Positions 11,936-22,060 are shown, counted from the stretch's first letter. The stretch is DNA of 64,000 bases from Bombyx mori (GCF_030269925.1 NC_085121.1:8635501-8699500), one strand, 5' to 3'. Notes: generated from the sequence alone by a model not told the origin. A program made the numbers and translations.

Positions 11936-12296
11936 AAAATGTTTAATGGGAAATTTGAAGAATAGATTTATAACCGTTTACTCCTTCAAACCTCCTCCGA
12001 TAAAGCACGAAAGGGACCGCTGCCCGGTTTTGCGCTAAAAAGTCGAAACCCACATTTCTTTCTTTCCCTGGGTCACTCTCGTAAACTTAAATAATTTAAG
12101 CCTTTAGATAAATAATGTAACGGCACGATTTCTTTTCATTTCTTTTATATACTCGCAAAATATGTTTGCTATCTGAGATGATGAGATGTGTAAAGGGCGA
12201 AAAACTGCCCATCAGTTTCTAGAAACCAAAAGCTTCGAGATATTTTTTTATTATTTCAAGATCATGTATTTAATTATTTTTTTATTCTATATAGGA

Positions 12297-12697
12297 TCCT
12301 TTGGAATTTCTGGGTCTGCGGAGGGACTTCAATTCTCTCTGTATTTTGTACCGTATGTTCCATGGAGAGTGCTCTGAGGAATTGTTTGAGATGATCCCAT
12401 CATCTCGTTTTTATCGCACTGCCCGCCACCGGAGTAGAGTTCATCCATACTACCTGGAGACACTGCGTTCATCCGTGTGCCAGTGCGTTTCCAGATATCT
12501 TTTTTGCCACGTACCTACCAACCGGTTTTGAAATGGGCTTCCCTTCACGGTGTTTCCCGAGCGCTATGACATATCCTTCTTCAAACGAGGCTTGTCGAGA
12601 GCACCTACTTAGCGGTAAGCAGTGGCTTGGCTCTGCCCCTGGCATTACTGAAGTCCATGGGCGACCGTATGCTCGTCTGCCTACAAGGGCAATAAAA
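12297..12697 (+). mobile_element. LINE 3' end, second family (RT C-terminus and tail)
   Basis: Reads LGLRRDFNSLCILYRMFHGE, CSEELFEMIPSS and a decayed continuation, then the tail CTCTGCCCCTGGCATTACTG and TACAAGGGCAATAAAAAA. This is the sense-strand equivalent of 20008-20420. It is 5' truncated with frameshifts, an inactive copy of a CR1/jockey-type family. Confidence 0.8.
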
Positions 12698-13395
12698 AAA
12701 AAATGCCGGTTGTTTTTGGAAAGTTATAGATTTAAAAGGAATTTCCACCTAAGCACCTTAGTTGACGACGTTTTTCTCTTCCAATTATTGCTAACATCAA
12801 CAATTCAGACCAATAGGTTGTCCGTCATTTACCACAAAAAAACTTAGTGTAGATAGGTACTCGCAGTTTTTTGTAGTAGCCTACATAAGTTTTTAGTTCC
12901 TCATAAGACATGTAATACATTCATGGTATATTAATTCCTTCTGTACCAAGAACGTCTCTAATCCAATTGGTAGTAGATCCGAGTCTACGAAACTACCATT
13001 GACTTTTTATATTTCTCATCAACTAAACATTTTGAATACCTCCATCATAATTAGTACGAGTATATCAGTGTTTATATAGGTAATGATTACTATATAATAG
13101 TCTACAGTAGCATCTTCGACTATTTACTATCTGTCGATCGTCTTTCATGGAAATCTGTTTTTTCTCTTCAAAATAATTAGGTACTATTTTTTGTCACAAA
13201 CGAGTAAAATCAGATATGACACTTGATTGCATCGAAAATAAATACAACTAAGTCTCTAAATAAATAATAACGAAAAAATGCCAACTTAACTGAAATGCTG
13301 AAAATATACCTAGTATTTTTACTCCAAAACTGTTCAACTTTAATATAAATTACTGCCGGCCCTTCCCCCTTTCTGCTCAAATCGCATTTATCGTC
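12698..13395. other. No feature recognised
   Basis: AT-rich DNA between two LINE insertions; no gene or repeat could be supported. Confidence 0.5.
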
Positions 13396-13405
13396 ACTAG
13401 TGACT
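13396..13405. repeat. Target site duplication of the full LINE, left
   Basis: ACTAGTGACT here is repeated exactly at 18571-18580 and brackets the element whose poly(A) tail (minus strand) begins at 13406. Confidence 0.8.
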
Positions 13406-13648
13406 TTTTTTTTTTTTTTTATGATTGAAAGTTTACTGGTGGCCCGAAGGCCTTTCCAGTTTCACCAGGACAGGTGGGCGAGCAAAGGCTCAGCCAAGAG
13501 GGGTGGGATTTGCTAACAACTGCCCGAGCGCCTCCGAAGGAGACCTAACAACTCAAGAGCAATTGTTTCGCGAATGAATCTACTACCGGATCGGAATCGC
13601 GACCCGCTGAGAAGATCCGGCGAGAAACTCAGCGGGCTGATGCATGGG

Positions 13649-16531
13649 TTAGGTTGCACGTCGACCTCTTTGTCGAGTTCGACGAGTACGGTTACCGGGG
13701 TCCCTAAGCCTGCCCCTAGTATTAGAGCTGAAGGCATCTAATGCAAAGGTTATTGGATCTGATGGATCCGTAAGGACGTGTCTAGGGCGTCGACGGTGAC
13801 TGGCTCCTGCATGATCAGGATTCGGGGAGTAGTCAGCGGCGGCAACGATAAGGCGATTATCATGACGCATAGCCTTATCGAAGTATCGTTCCGACGCTGA
13901 CTTCATGTATTTCCGAATTGATTCGAGGCCCAGGTCGTCGTGTAGGTCAACGTTCCTCACGAACCACGGAGCCCCGACAGCTAACCTGCAAAAGCGGGAT
14001 TGTAGGGATTGGAGGGTGTCTATGTGTGTGCGGGCCGCGTGAGCGAACACCACACTCGCGTAAGTCATGACGGGCCTTATGCAAGTTTTGTAAAGTGTCA
14101 CCTTGTTCCGAAGGGACATTTTACTCCGCTTACAGATCATGGGGTAGAGTCTACCGAGAATAAACGCGGCACGGTCACGGACTGATTTTATATGCGGGCG
14201 GAATGTCATCGATGCATCCAGGGTAACGCCCAGGTACTTGACCTTCCTGGCCCAGGGTATGGGTTGTCTAAAGAGAGTAATCGGTGGTGTGAGATTCCTC
14301 CTCCTAATCCGGGAGGAAATCCGTGTGGAGCTTCCCCTCTGAAATAGCACCGCAGTACTTTTCGCTGGGTTGATGTCTATGCGCCATTTTCGGAACCACT
14401 GTCCTAGGGCTAGGGCTGCGCTCTGAAGCTTCTTCGCGATTAGGGACTTGTTTCTACTGGAATAGTAAACAGTCGTGTCGTCGGCGAATAAAGCTAAATG
14501 GGTCGGCGGCGACCGGGGAATATCGTTAACGAATAAGCTAAATAGGAGGGGTGAGAGGACAGAGCCTTGCGGGACTCCAGCTGTGAGAGATCGTGGGGAG
14601 GAGCGGGTTCCCTCGACTCGATATCGAAAAGAGCGGTTCGACAAGAAGTCCCGTATGATGAGCACGAGACTATCCGGCACGCCCATGTTGAATAGTTTGA
14701 AAATCAAACCATTGTGCCAGACTTTGTCGAACGCTTTTGCGACGTCGAAGAAGAGAGCTCCCGTGTATAACGGTTTTGGTCGATTAAGCCCCACAAGAAT
14801 GTGCTCCGTGAGGCGGTGCACCTGTTGAACGCATGAGTGATTTGTACGGAATCCGAATTGTTCATCGATAAGAATGCCCTTGGATGAGACGAAGTCTCTG
14901 AGGCGTTTGTAGAGCAGACGCTCATACAGTTTGCCTAGAGACATGAGGAGGCTAATCGGGCGGTAGCTCGTCGGATGATTTTTTGGTTTACCGGGTTTAT
15001 GTATGCCGATAACGTCCGCTTCTTTCCACACCGCGGGAAAGATACAGTTCGCCATAGCGGCATTGAAAATAGATGCCAACATCACGATGAGTTGGACGGG
15101 TAGAAGTTTAATAACGCGGTTGGATATACCGTCGGAACCGGGAGCCTTGCGAGGACGTAGGTCTTTGATCAAGTCTTTAACTTCCATCGGGGTGACGGGT
15201 GGTAACGCATCAGAGGGTGGCAAGGAGGCTCTGCGTTCTACCTCACTGTCTACTAATTCTACATGAACAGGGTCCACGGATTGAGTGCTGGGCGTGCACT
15301 GGGTTTGCAATGTATCGGCCAGCAGCTCTGCTTTTTCGTCATCATCGAACGCCGCGAGTCGGCCTGAGGGGCCTACGAGGGGGGGCATAGTTACTACCGT
15401 ATCCGATTTGAGAGTACGAGCTAAGCGGTAGTAAGACCTTTGAGAGGGCGCGAGTCCTTCTAAGAAATCAGACCATCTGGCATCTCGGACTTCGGTGATG
15501 CGAGACTTTACGTCGCGTTGTAGGGCACGCATTCGAATACGATTTTCCGCGGTAGGATACCTATCGTACGCACGGATCGAGGCGTTCTTAGCTCTAAGGA
15601 GTTCCCTAATATCGTCGGGCAATTTGAAGCGGTGAAGGAAGTCCTCCGCTACAACTTGCTTCGATGACCTATCTAATGTCGAGGTGATGTGTGACGTTAC
15701 GATGTCTATGGCTTCAGCGGTATCCTGAGGAGACGGGATAGAGTCCGGACTAAACGGAAGCGATGGTGGATCAGATTCAGCCAGGCTGATGCCCAGCGTG
15801 TGCCAATCCACCACAGTCCTCGTGACGGGAACGGAATCGGGAGCGCGACCGAGCTTCATAACGACGGGACGGTGGTCTGAATCTAACTCTGAAACTACTT
15901 CGATCGAGTGTAAGCGCAGAGTTACGTTTTTTAATAACGCTATGTCGAGTATATCCGGGCGATGCGCGATATTTAGCGGGTAGTGAGTCGGGGTTAGCGG
16001 AGCGACGATATCGAAGGCGAGATCATCGACTAACGCGTCAAGCCGCCTGCCATTCGGAGTTGTGGTGTGTGAGTTCCACCTGATGTGTTTACAATTTAGG
16101 TCGCCCGCCAGAATGACAGAGCTCCCCATACCGAGCAGCGCCTCGATATCACTGCTTAGAACGATCTTATCCGGTGGAAGATAAACGGACGCGATAACGA
16201 TCGGCGCGTGTCCCGTCAGTGAGATTCGGCACACTGATGCTTCGATATTAGCGAGCGCGGGAGGATCGAGCGGGACGCAATGCAGGGCTCTTCTATAGTA
16301 AATGACGGTACCACCACCACGGGCAGAGAGCCTGTCGTTCCTGACCATGTTATAGTTCGCGATTTTAGGGTCACGGCGCGCGGGCTTAAGTAGGGTCTCC
16401 TGCACTAAAAAGATATCAATTTGGTGGTCACGCAAAAAGTCAGAAACCTGATCACGTTGATTTGCGAGACCGTAAGCGTTAAAAAATCCTATCGTTACGG
16501 ATAGGGGCTTTATTCTACTTATATACGCCAT
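13649..16531 (-). CDS. LINE ORF2: endonuclease and reverse transcriptase
   Basis: 960 codons, uninterrupted. The N-terminal part is an apurinic-type endonuclease: FFNAYGL near the start, VQETLL, an AGDLNCKH block with the catalytic D-N pair, and the SDHRPV motif at about residue 220. Then comes the reverse transcriptase: YRPISLL, FGFRTNHSC, FFDVAKAFDKVWH, AGVPQGSVLSPLLF and the active-site box LFADDTTVY. The C-terminal region has the VKYLGV and VMTYASVVFAH motifs and an Arg-rich tail. ATG 16531 lies just after the ORF1 stop (TAA TCA ATG), so reinitiation after ORF1 is likely. The protein would nick target DNA and copy the element's RNA at that site. Confidence 0.92.
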   Translation of the reverse strand: MAYISRIKPLSVTIGFFNAYGLANQRDQVSDFLRDHQIDIFLVQETLLKPARRDPKIANYNMVRNDRLSARGGGTVIYYRRALHCVPLDPPALANIEASVCRISLTGHAPIVIASVYLPPDKIVLSSDIEALLGMGSSVILAGDLNCKHIRWNSHTTTPNGRRLDALVDDLAFDIVAPLTPTHYPLNIAHRPDILDIALLKNVTLRLHSIEVVSELDSDHRPVVMKLGRAPDSVPVTRTVVDWHTLGISLAESDPPSLPFSPDSIPSPQDTAEAIDIVTSHITSTLDRSSKQVVAEDFLHRFKLPDDIRELLRAKNASIRAYDRYPTAENRIRMRALQRDVKSRITEVRDARWSDFLEGLAPSQRSYYRLARTLKSDTVVTMPPLVGPSGRLAAFDDDEKAELLADTLQTQCTPSTQSVDPVHVELVDSEVERRASLPPSDALPPVTPMEVKDLIKDLRPRKAPGSDGISNRVIKLLPVQLIVMLASIFNAAMANCIFPAVWKEADVIGIHKPGKPKNHPTSYRPISLLMSLGKLYERLLYKRLRDFVSSKGILIDEQFGFRTNHSCVQQVHRLTEHILVGLNRPKPLYTGALFFDVAKAFDKVWHNGLIFKLFNMGVPDSLVLIIRDFLSNRSFRYRVEGTRSSPRSLTAGVPQGSVLSPLLFSLFVNDIPRSPPTHLALFADDTTVYYSSRNKSLIAKKLQSAALALGQWFRKWRIDINPAKSTAVLFQRGSSTRISSRIRRRNLTPPITLFRQPIPWARKVKYLGVTLDASMTFRPHIKSVRDRAAFILGRLYPMICKRSKMSLRNKVTLYKTCIRPVMTYASVVFAHAARTHIDTLQSLQSRFCRLAVGAPWFVRNVDLHDDLGLESIRKYMKSASERYFDKAMRHDNRLIVAAADYSPNPDHAGASHRRRPRHVLTDPSDPITFALDAFSSNTRGRLRDPGNRTRRTRQRGRRAT

Positions 16532-16534
16532 TGA

Positions 16535-18163
16535 TTACCGGCGGAGTGAGGGGAGGACGTACGTATTTAATGACGCGTATACGTCGGCGTATTCCTGCAC
16601 AACGGCGATAAAGTGTTGTGCAGTGGAGGCAGCGCGAATGGCGTCGCCCAAAGCGTTAACGCGCTCAAAGTTGATCGACTGAAAGAAGTCGATCGCTAAA
16701 GCGAGATTGTCGGACGCGGTCGGAGGGCAAGTCGCGGGAGAGGGACGAGTCGCGGGGGCGGGACGAATCGCGGAGGAGGGAGTTGTAGCCGTGTTCGTGT
16801 ACGGCAGCGGTTTTGCCCAGGCCGAGACACTGGGCACCGCCGCCGGAACGAACGCTGGCTTAGCCTGCGACGCAGAGGGTGCCGAGGCTTTGATGTCTGG
16901 GCCGGAAGCTCGGAGGCGGTTTTGGCGGGCGACGCGGCGATTTATTTTAGGGGCTCGGGGGCAACCACGGTAATTCGCGGGGTGACCCTGTGTTCGACAC
17001 AGGACGCAGCTAGGCGGTTCCGTCGCGGTTTTTTGGTCGCGAGCGCAGAGGACCGTGGCGTGATCGCCCAAACACTTAACACATCGGGGGCGCGCGTGAC
17101 AGTTACGGGAAGAGTGCCCGTACAATTGACAGTTATGGCACTGGCTAGGAGTGCCTTTTTTATGGGGGGCTTCGACAGCGATACCAGAGAGCCTACAGAC
17201 GGTCTGTGTGTTAAAGATTTTCTTACCCTCGGGGGTAGGCTGGAGAGCGACTAGAACCATATTATATGGCTCCCTACCGCGACCGGTGTGCATACGGTGC
17301 ACAGAATTCACTGGTAGGCCTTGTTCTAACAGGTCGGCTTTTACGAGCTCTACATCTAACTCTTTAGGGATTCCGCGTATTACAACGCGGAGTTCGCGCT
17401 CCTCCTGGAGCGTATACGTATGGAAACTTATACGCTCCTTACGGAGGTAAGAAGAGAGGGCCCTATGGTCGTCGGGTGTTTGAACCTTAATTTGAATGCC
17501 GTTCGCGAGGTTACGGGCATTCGTGAAATTTATATTTTTGGCCTTAAGGGCCAGGCAAACTCGATCCCAAGCTGCCTTCTCCTGAAGGATAACCGGGGGA
17601 GGGGTCTGGGTTTTATTTTGTGCCACCGGACGCGGCGACGGAGTGGCACGGGCTGGGGGCGCAACGGGAGTCTGAGGGCGGGGGCGCGACGCGTTCACGG
17701 CTTTGCTAATTTTAGCGGCCGCGGGAGCTCGAGACTCCGCGGCACGCTTCTTACCCTTCTGTACCAGGGTGAATCCATCCGTCGATGAAGCGGGGGCGAG
17801 GTCGACCTCCATGTCCGAGTCAGAGTCGGAGCACGAGGAGGCGGGTGCAGGCGACCTACGAGCAAGTGTAGGTGTTTTAGAGGGCGCGACGGAGGCCGCG
17901 GATGATCGCTCAGCTGAAACGATGGTCACGGCGGACGACGCAGCAGCTTTTCTCGCCAGTATAGGCGACACGGGAGCGGCAGGCACGACAGAGGCTGCGG
18001 TGCTCAATGCAGAAGCTCTGCACGCAGGTACAGGCGACGCAGGAGCAGCGAGCGCGGCGGAGTCCTCGAGAGGGCTCGCAGTGTGATTGGCCTTGAAGGC
18101 CAAAAACTCCGAGGCGAGCTGTGGGTGGCGAAGTCGGAGGAATTCCGCGAATACAGCGTCCAT
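16535..18163 (-). CDS. LINE ORF1: gag-like RNA-binding protein with zinc knuckles
   Basis: 542 residues from the ATG at 18163; an in-frame GTG at 18208 could extend it but is unlikely. The N-terminal third is Ala/Pro/Ser-rich with an acidic Ser-Asp run. The middle has a conserved block with VVIRGIPKE, an RNA-recognition-like strand. The C-terminal third (about residues 342-401) carries three cysteine knuckles starting CHNCQLYGHSSRNC, CVKCLGDH and CVLCRTQGHPA, the usual pattern in jockey/R1-type ORF1 proteins that coat the RNA. The stop sits 3 nt before the ORF2 ATG. Confidence 0.9.
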   Translation of the reverse strand: MDAVFAEFLRLRHPQLASEFLAFKANHTASPLEDSAALAAPASPVPACRASALSTAASVVPAAPVSPILARKAAASSAVTIVSAERSSAASVAPSKTPTLARRSPAPASSCSDSDSDMEVDLAPASSTDGFTLVQKGKKRAAESRAPAAAKISKAVNASRPRPQTPVAPPARATPSPRPVAQNKTQTPPPVILQEKAAWDRVCLALKAKNINFTNARNLANGIQIKVQTPDDHRALSSYLRKERISFHTYTLQEERELRVVIRGIPKELDVELVKADLLEQGLPVNSVHRMHTGRGREPYNMVLVALQPTPEGKKIFNTQTVCRLSGIAVEAPHKKGTPSQCHNCQLYGHSSRNCHARPRCVKCLGDHATVLCARDQKTATEPPSCVLCRTQGHPANYRGCPRAPKINRRVARQNRLRASGPDIKASAPSASQAKPAFVPAAVPSVSAWAKPLPYTNTATTPSSAIRPAPATRPSPATCPPTASDNLALAIDFFQSINFERVNALGDAIRAASTAQHFIAVVQEYADVYASLNTYVLPSLRR

Positions 18164-18299
18164 GATCGCTGAGTACCCAGGTGGGGCGGCCCCGGGTCTT
18201 GAAAACACTCGCCTTGCGGCGAGGCCCCAACTTCTCGGACCTGAGCGGTTCTATTGAACACAGGTGGCAATGCGGCGCGATTACTACAGGACAAAGAAA

Positions 18300-18536
18300 A
18301 AGCACAACAAAACAGAAATTACGAAAAGAAACAAAACAAATAAATACTTGCAGGAAACCACTTTGTCGGCAGATGTACCACGAACACAGAAACAACAAAA
18401 GGAAACAAAACAAATAAAAACTTCCAGAAAGAGCACTTAGTCGGCAGATGTACCACAAACACAGGCCGCGCGAACAATGGCCGGGCTAACAAAAGCCGGG
18501 CGAACAAAGACCGGGCGATCGAGTGGACGATGAGCA
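18300..18536 (-). repeat. Internal repeats in the LINE 5' UTR
   Basis: Two degenerate tandem copies (minus strand) of a unit around GTGGTACATCTGCCGAC followed by a T-rich GTTTTGTTTC segment, then at the 5' end a run of about 15-bp repeats of the form TTCGCCCGGTCTTTG. Such 5' UTR repeats often belong to the internal promoter of LINEs; that role is inferred. Confidence 0.7.
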
Positions 18537-18570
18537 CGTCCGCACGTGACGGGTGCCTCTATCGGAATGG

Positions 18571-18580
18571 ACTAGTGACT
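18571..18580. repeat. Target site duplication of the full LINE, right
   Basis: ACTAGTGACT, identical to 13396-13405. Confidence 0.8.
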
Positions 18581-18651
18581 ATCAACGTACATACCTATAG
18601 TTTCTTATTGCTTAGCCGAAAGGGCCATTACAGTTGCAGATGGGTAGATAA

Positions 18652-19081
18652 GTCGTCGTGGCCTAAAGGATAAGACGACCGGTGCATTCGTAGCGATGCA
18701 CCGGTGTTCGAATCCCGCAAGCGGGTACCAATTTTTCTAATGAAATACGTACTTAACAAATGTTCACGATTGACTTCCACGGTGAAGGAATAACATCGTG
18801 TAATAAAAATCAAACCCGCAAAATTATAATTTGCGTAATCACTGGTGGTAGGACCTCTTGTGAGTCAGCACGGGTAGGTACCACCACCCCGCCTATTTCT
18901 GCCGTGAAGCAGTAATGCGTTTCGGTTTGAAGGGTGGGGTAGCCGTTGTAACTATACTGAGACCCTAAAACTTATATCTCAAGGTGGGTGGCGCATTTAC
19001 ATTGTAGATGTCTATGGGCTCCAGTAACCACTTAACACCAGGTGGGCTGTGAGCACGTCCACACCTAAGCAATAAAAAAAA
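18652..19081 (+). mobile_element. Bm1 SINE, full length
   Basis: The head GTCGTGGCCTAAAGGATAAG (A-box-like) and GTGTTCGAATCCCGC (B box) is tRNA-derived and gives a pol III promoter. It is followed by the unique Bm1 body and the tail CACACCTAAGCAATAAAAAA. It sits 71 bp from the LINE target duplication. Confidence 0.92.
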
Positions 19082-19396
19082 TATGCGCTCAGCCTGAGAG
19101 AACTTACTAACACTAGTGTCTATGAGCTAGCTTGCACGTCAAACTTTTCGTTCTAATCGACGAGTTCTACGCGGACCTACCTAGAATAGCCCTTTAGGCT
19201 ACTAGGTAGGGAAAGAAAGAGTCTTGATTTGTAATCTGTCTTGTGTGATTTGTTCTGATTTTTTTTCTATACCTAGTCAGGTCATAAATTCTGTCACATG
19301 TTTAATGTAAAATAATTGAAACAAGTTTATTCATTATGTAACCATTCATATACCAAAATGAACTTAACAAAACATAGATTCTTATGACACTAAAGT

Positions 19397-21123
19397 TTAT
19401 TCAAAATGACCTCCGTGATTTTGAATACAGGCCTTCAATCTGCGCGGCCAGTCGTCTATCGCAGCACGAACGAGGTCCATGCCAATATCGGCGGCTGCCT
19501 TAATCAAGGATGTCTTGAGTGACTCCAAATTGGGATGAGGCTTTGAGCACGTCTTTTCCTCCAAGTGTAGCCATATCTTGTAATCTAACGGATTCAAATC
19601 TGGACTGGAGGAGGGCCAGTCTTCGTGCCGGATGAAGTCGATTTCACTCTTCGCTCTATGAGCTGGCGCCGAATCTTGTTGGAATACCCAGTGCCTGTTA
19701 TTGAACATGGTATGAGAAACAGGTTCCACAAGGTTCGTCAGGACTATATTTTGATACACAACTGCATTCGTTTTTACACCTTTCTCACAAAAATGTACCT
19801 CTGTTAAGCCCCAATAAGAAACTCCCAACCATACCATGAGCGAGGATGGAAAATGACCTCGTTGGACACGCGGAATACGGTTGGTCGCTTTTTCACTACT
19901 GTGTGCGTACACCTGATCATTTTGTTTGTTGTAGCTCTCTTCTACGGTAAAAATTTTTTCATCCGAAAAAAGAATTTCTCGATATTTTTTTCCCGCGTAC
20001 CAATTTTTTTTTTTATTGCCCTTGTAGGCAGACGAGCATACGGCCCACCTGATGGTGAGTGGTTACCGTCGCCCATGGACTTCAGCAATGCCAGGGGCAG
20101 AGCCAAGCCGCTGCCTACCGTTTAATACTCTCCACAAGCCTCGTTTGAAGAAGGACATGTCATAGCGCTCAGGAAACACCGTGGAGGGGAGCTCATTCCA
20201 TAACCGGATGGTACGTGGCAAAAAAGACCTCTGGAAACGCACTGTGGATGACCGCAGTGGCTCCAGGTAGTATGGATGAACTCTACCCCGGTGTGCGGGC
20301 GGTGCGATAGTAAAAACGAGATGCCGGTATCATCTCGAACAATTCCTCAGAGCACTCCCCATGGAACATACGGTACAAAACGCAGAGGGAACCGAAGTCC
20401 CTCCGCAGACCCACAGGCTCTAAACGATCCGTGAGAATGGGATTATCGACAATCCGAACGGCCCTCCTCTGTATGGAGTCAAATGGAAGAAGCTGGTATT
20501 TGGGAGCCTCGGCCCAGAGATGGGAGCAGTACTCCACGCGAGGCCGGACTTGTGCTTTATAAAGCAAAAGCCTTTGTCCAGGCGTGAAGCACCGCTTCGC
20601 TCTGTTGAGGACTCCCAGCATTTTGGACGCCAACTTGGCTTTGCCTTCCAGATGACTCCGAAACTGGACATCGCTCGAAATCTCGACCCCAAGTATCCCA
20701 ATACTCTCGGAACTTCAACAAAGCGCGGCATCTCTTCAGTCTCAGGTCCATTAGACGAGCATTCAAACGATGTCCTGTTTTTCTTCGATATGCCCGAAGC
20801 CCTAAGTCTTCATTTAATACCCTTTTCACCGTGGTTCTGCTTAACCCCATCTGAAGGGCAACAGTTTCTGCTTACGTTTGGGATTTCTTTGAATTCGCGC
20901 CTTCACAGCTTTTATCACTGCTGGAGTCCTAACAGACCGAGGGCGACCACTTCTTGACCTGTCATCTACACTAGAGTCTTCATTGTATCGTTTGATGGTA
21001 CAATAAACGAATCTTTTGGTTATATTCAAATTTTTCAGTATGTTAAAAATTTGAATTGGCGCGTAACCGCGACGATGCAACGCAATAACTGCAACACGGT
21101 CTTCTATAACCGTCCACTCCATA
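19397..21123 (-). pseudogene. Tc1/mariner-type transposase, interrupted
   Basis: The N-terminal part (21123 to about 20717) starts MEWTVIEDRVAVIALHRRGY and has two helix-turn-helix motifs, the second around GLSRTTVKRVLNEDLGL, with a frameshift near 20845. The C-terminal part (about 20003-19397) resumes with EILFSDEKIFTVE (first catalytic Asp) and has FQQDSAPAHRA (second) and SSSPDLNPLDYKIW (third). Compared with the copy at 27668 it lacks about eight residues between the second and third acidic residues. The LINE insertion and frameshift make it inactive. Confidence 0.85.
20008..20716 (-). mobile_element. 5'-truncated LINE inserted inside the transposase
   Basis: Minus-strand RT C-terminus: SSDVQFRSHLEGKAKLASKM, NRAKRCFTPGQRLLLYKAQV, RPRVEYCSHLW, LRRDFGSLCVLYRMFHGE, then the tail GGCAGCGGCTTGGCTCTGCC to TACAAGGGCAATAAAAA ending at about 20008. 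The frame shifts after SRFYYRTAR. The insertion falls between the codons for LLK and the GGTACGCGGG of the host transposon. Confidence 0.85.
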
Positions 21124-21264
21124 TTTAAAAATGAGTAAAATTCTAAAAGTATACAATTTTTATTTTCATGAACAATTCGAAATTCGAATTCAATAAACTT
21201 TTTTGTGGCCAGCATCCTAAAAGAAAAGTTTTTACTGTGTGACAATACTTATGACCTGACTAGG

Positions 21265-21550
21265 TATATATAAAAATGAATTGCTGTTCGTTAGTCTCGC
21301 TAAAACTCGAGAACGACTGGTCCGATTTGGCTAATTTTGGTCTTGAATTATTTGTGGGAATCCAGAGAAGGTTTAAAAGGTAGATAAATATGAAAATGCT
21401 CGGAATTAAATGAAAATAACAATTTTGTTTTTCCTTTGATGTGTCCCCCGTCGGGCGGATTCCGTTTGGTTGGCTTAAGTTTATTTTATACAAAAGCTTA
21501 GGTCTGTTATTTATCAATTGAGACACTACGAAGTCTGCCGGGTAAGCTAG
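21265..21550 (+). mobile_element. Non-autonomous Helitron (Lep1-like)
   Basis: Runs from TATATAAAAATGAATTGCTG, through CTCGCTAAAACTCGAGAACG and a GATGTGTCCCCCGTCGGGCG segment, to GTCTGCCGGGTAAGCTAG, with the CTAG end typical of Helitrons. It directly abuts the right TIR of the Tc1-type element, and its 5' TC is missing or merged with that junction. Related copies are at 25560, 31658 and 32354. Confidence 0.8.
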
Positions 21551-21654
21551 TCAGAAATAAATAACAAACAAAACACAGCTCGTTACCAAGCAATAATAAA
21601 CCTTCTTATAACTTCTTTCTGAAAACAATAGTGCATAAATAAATACTTAAGTTA

Positions 21655-21815
21655 TTGGTTTTTTTATTGCTTAAATGGGTGGACGAGCTCGCGAGCCATC
21701 TGGTGATAAATAGTTACCGAAGCTTTGAGACATGAGTTCTAAGGTCTCAGTTTTTACAATACAACGACTGCCCCACCCTTCAAACCGAAATGCATTACTT
21801 CTTCATGGCAGAAAT
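21655..21815 (-). repeat. Bm1 SINE fragment
   Basis: A reverse-complement Bm1 tail, diverged: TTTTATTGCTTAAATGGGTG to CTTCATGGCAGAAATAATG. It abuts a second fragment of opposite orientation. Confidence 0.7.
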
Positions 21816-21839
21816 AATGTAATATTTGAGACTCTCTAA

Positions 21840-22060
21840 TGTACACGCGGGTAGGTATCACCGCCCTGCCTATTTCTGCCGTGAAGCCGTAATGCGTTTC
21901 GGTTTGAAGGGTGGGGCAGCCGTTGTAACTATACTGAGATCTTAGAACGTATATCTCAAAGTGGGTGGCGCATTTACGCTGTAGATCCATGGGCTCCAGT
22001 AACCACTTAACACCAGGTGGGCTGTGAGCTCGTCCGCCCATCTAAGCAATAAATAAAAAA
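21840..22060 (+). mobile_element. Bm1 SINE, 3' part
   Basis: Tail portion with CCTATTTCTGCCGTGAAGCC and CGCCCATCTAAGCAATAAAT. It forms an imperfect foldback with the fragment at 21655-21815. Confidence 0.85.

Larger units (their letters stand above)
13406..18570 (-). mobile_element. Full-length jockey-like non-LTR retrotransposon
   Basis: A 5165-bp insertion bounded by the 10-bp direct repeat ACTAGTGACT. On the minus strand it runs: 5' UTR with internal repeats (about 18570-18164), ORF1, ORF2, a 3' UTR (13648-about 13421) and a poly(A) tail (13420-13406). Both ORFs are open end to end. A long 5' region, complete ORFs and a perfect target duplication point to a recent insertion. The endonuclease and RT look like the jockey/R1 side of the non-LTR tree; the exact family name is not asserted. 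It is G/C-richer than its surroundings. Confidence 0.9.
19272..21264 (-). mobile_element. Tc1/mariner-type transposon (DD37D-like), split by a LINE
   Basis: The ends are inverted repeats: CCTAGTCAGGTCATAA at the left and its complement at the right (TTATGACCTGACTAGG), each flanked by TA. Without the LINE insertion at about 20008-20716 the element would be about 1.28 kb, normal for the superfamily. The transposase lies on the minus strand in two parts. Confidence 0.85.

Noticed and set aside
14475..18086. Many plus-strand open frames of 60-130 codons across the LINE
   Set aside because: They are antisense shadows of the G/C-richer LINE ORFs and have no domain signature.
18652..18730. tRNA gene (A and B boxes; also at 43877 and 52120)
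   Set aside because: The boxes belong to the tRNA-derived heads of Bm1 SINEs; the cloverleaf is not intact and the sequence continues into the SINE body.
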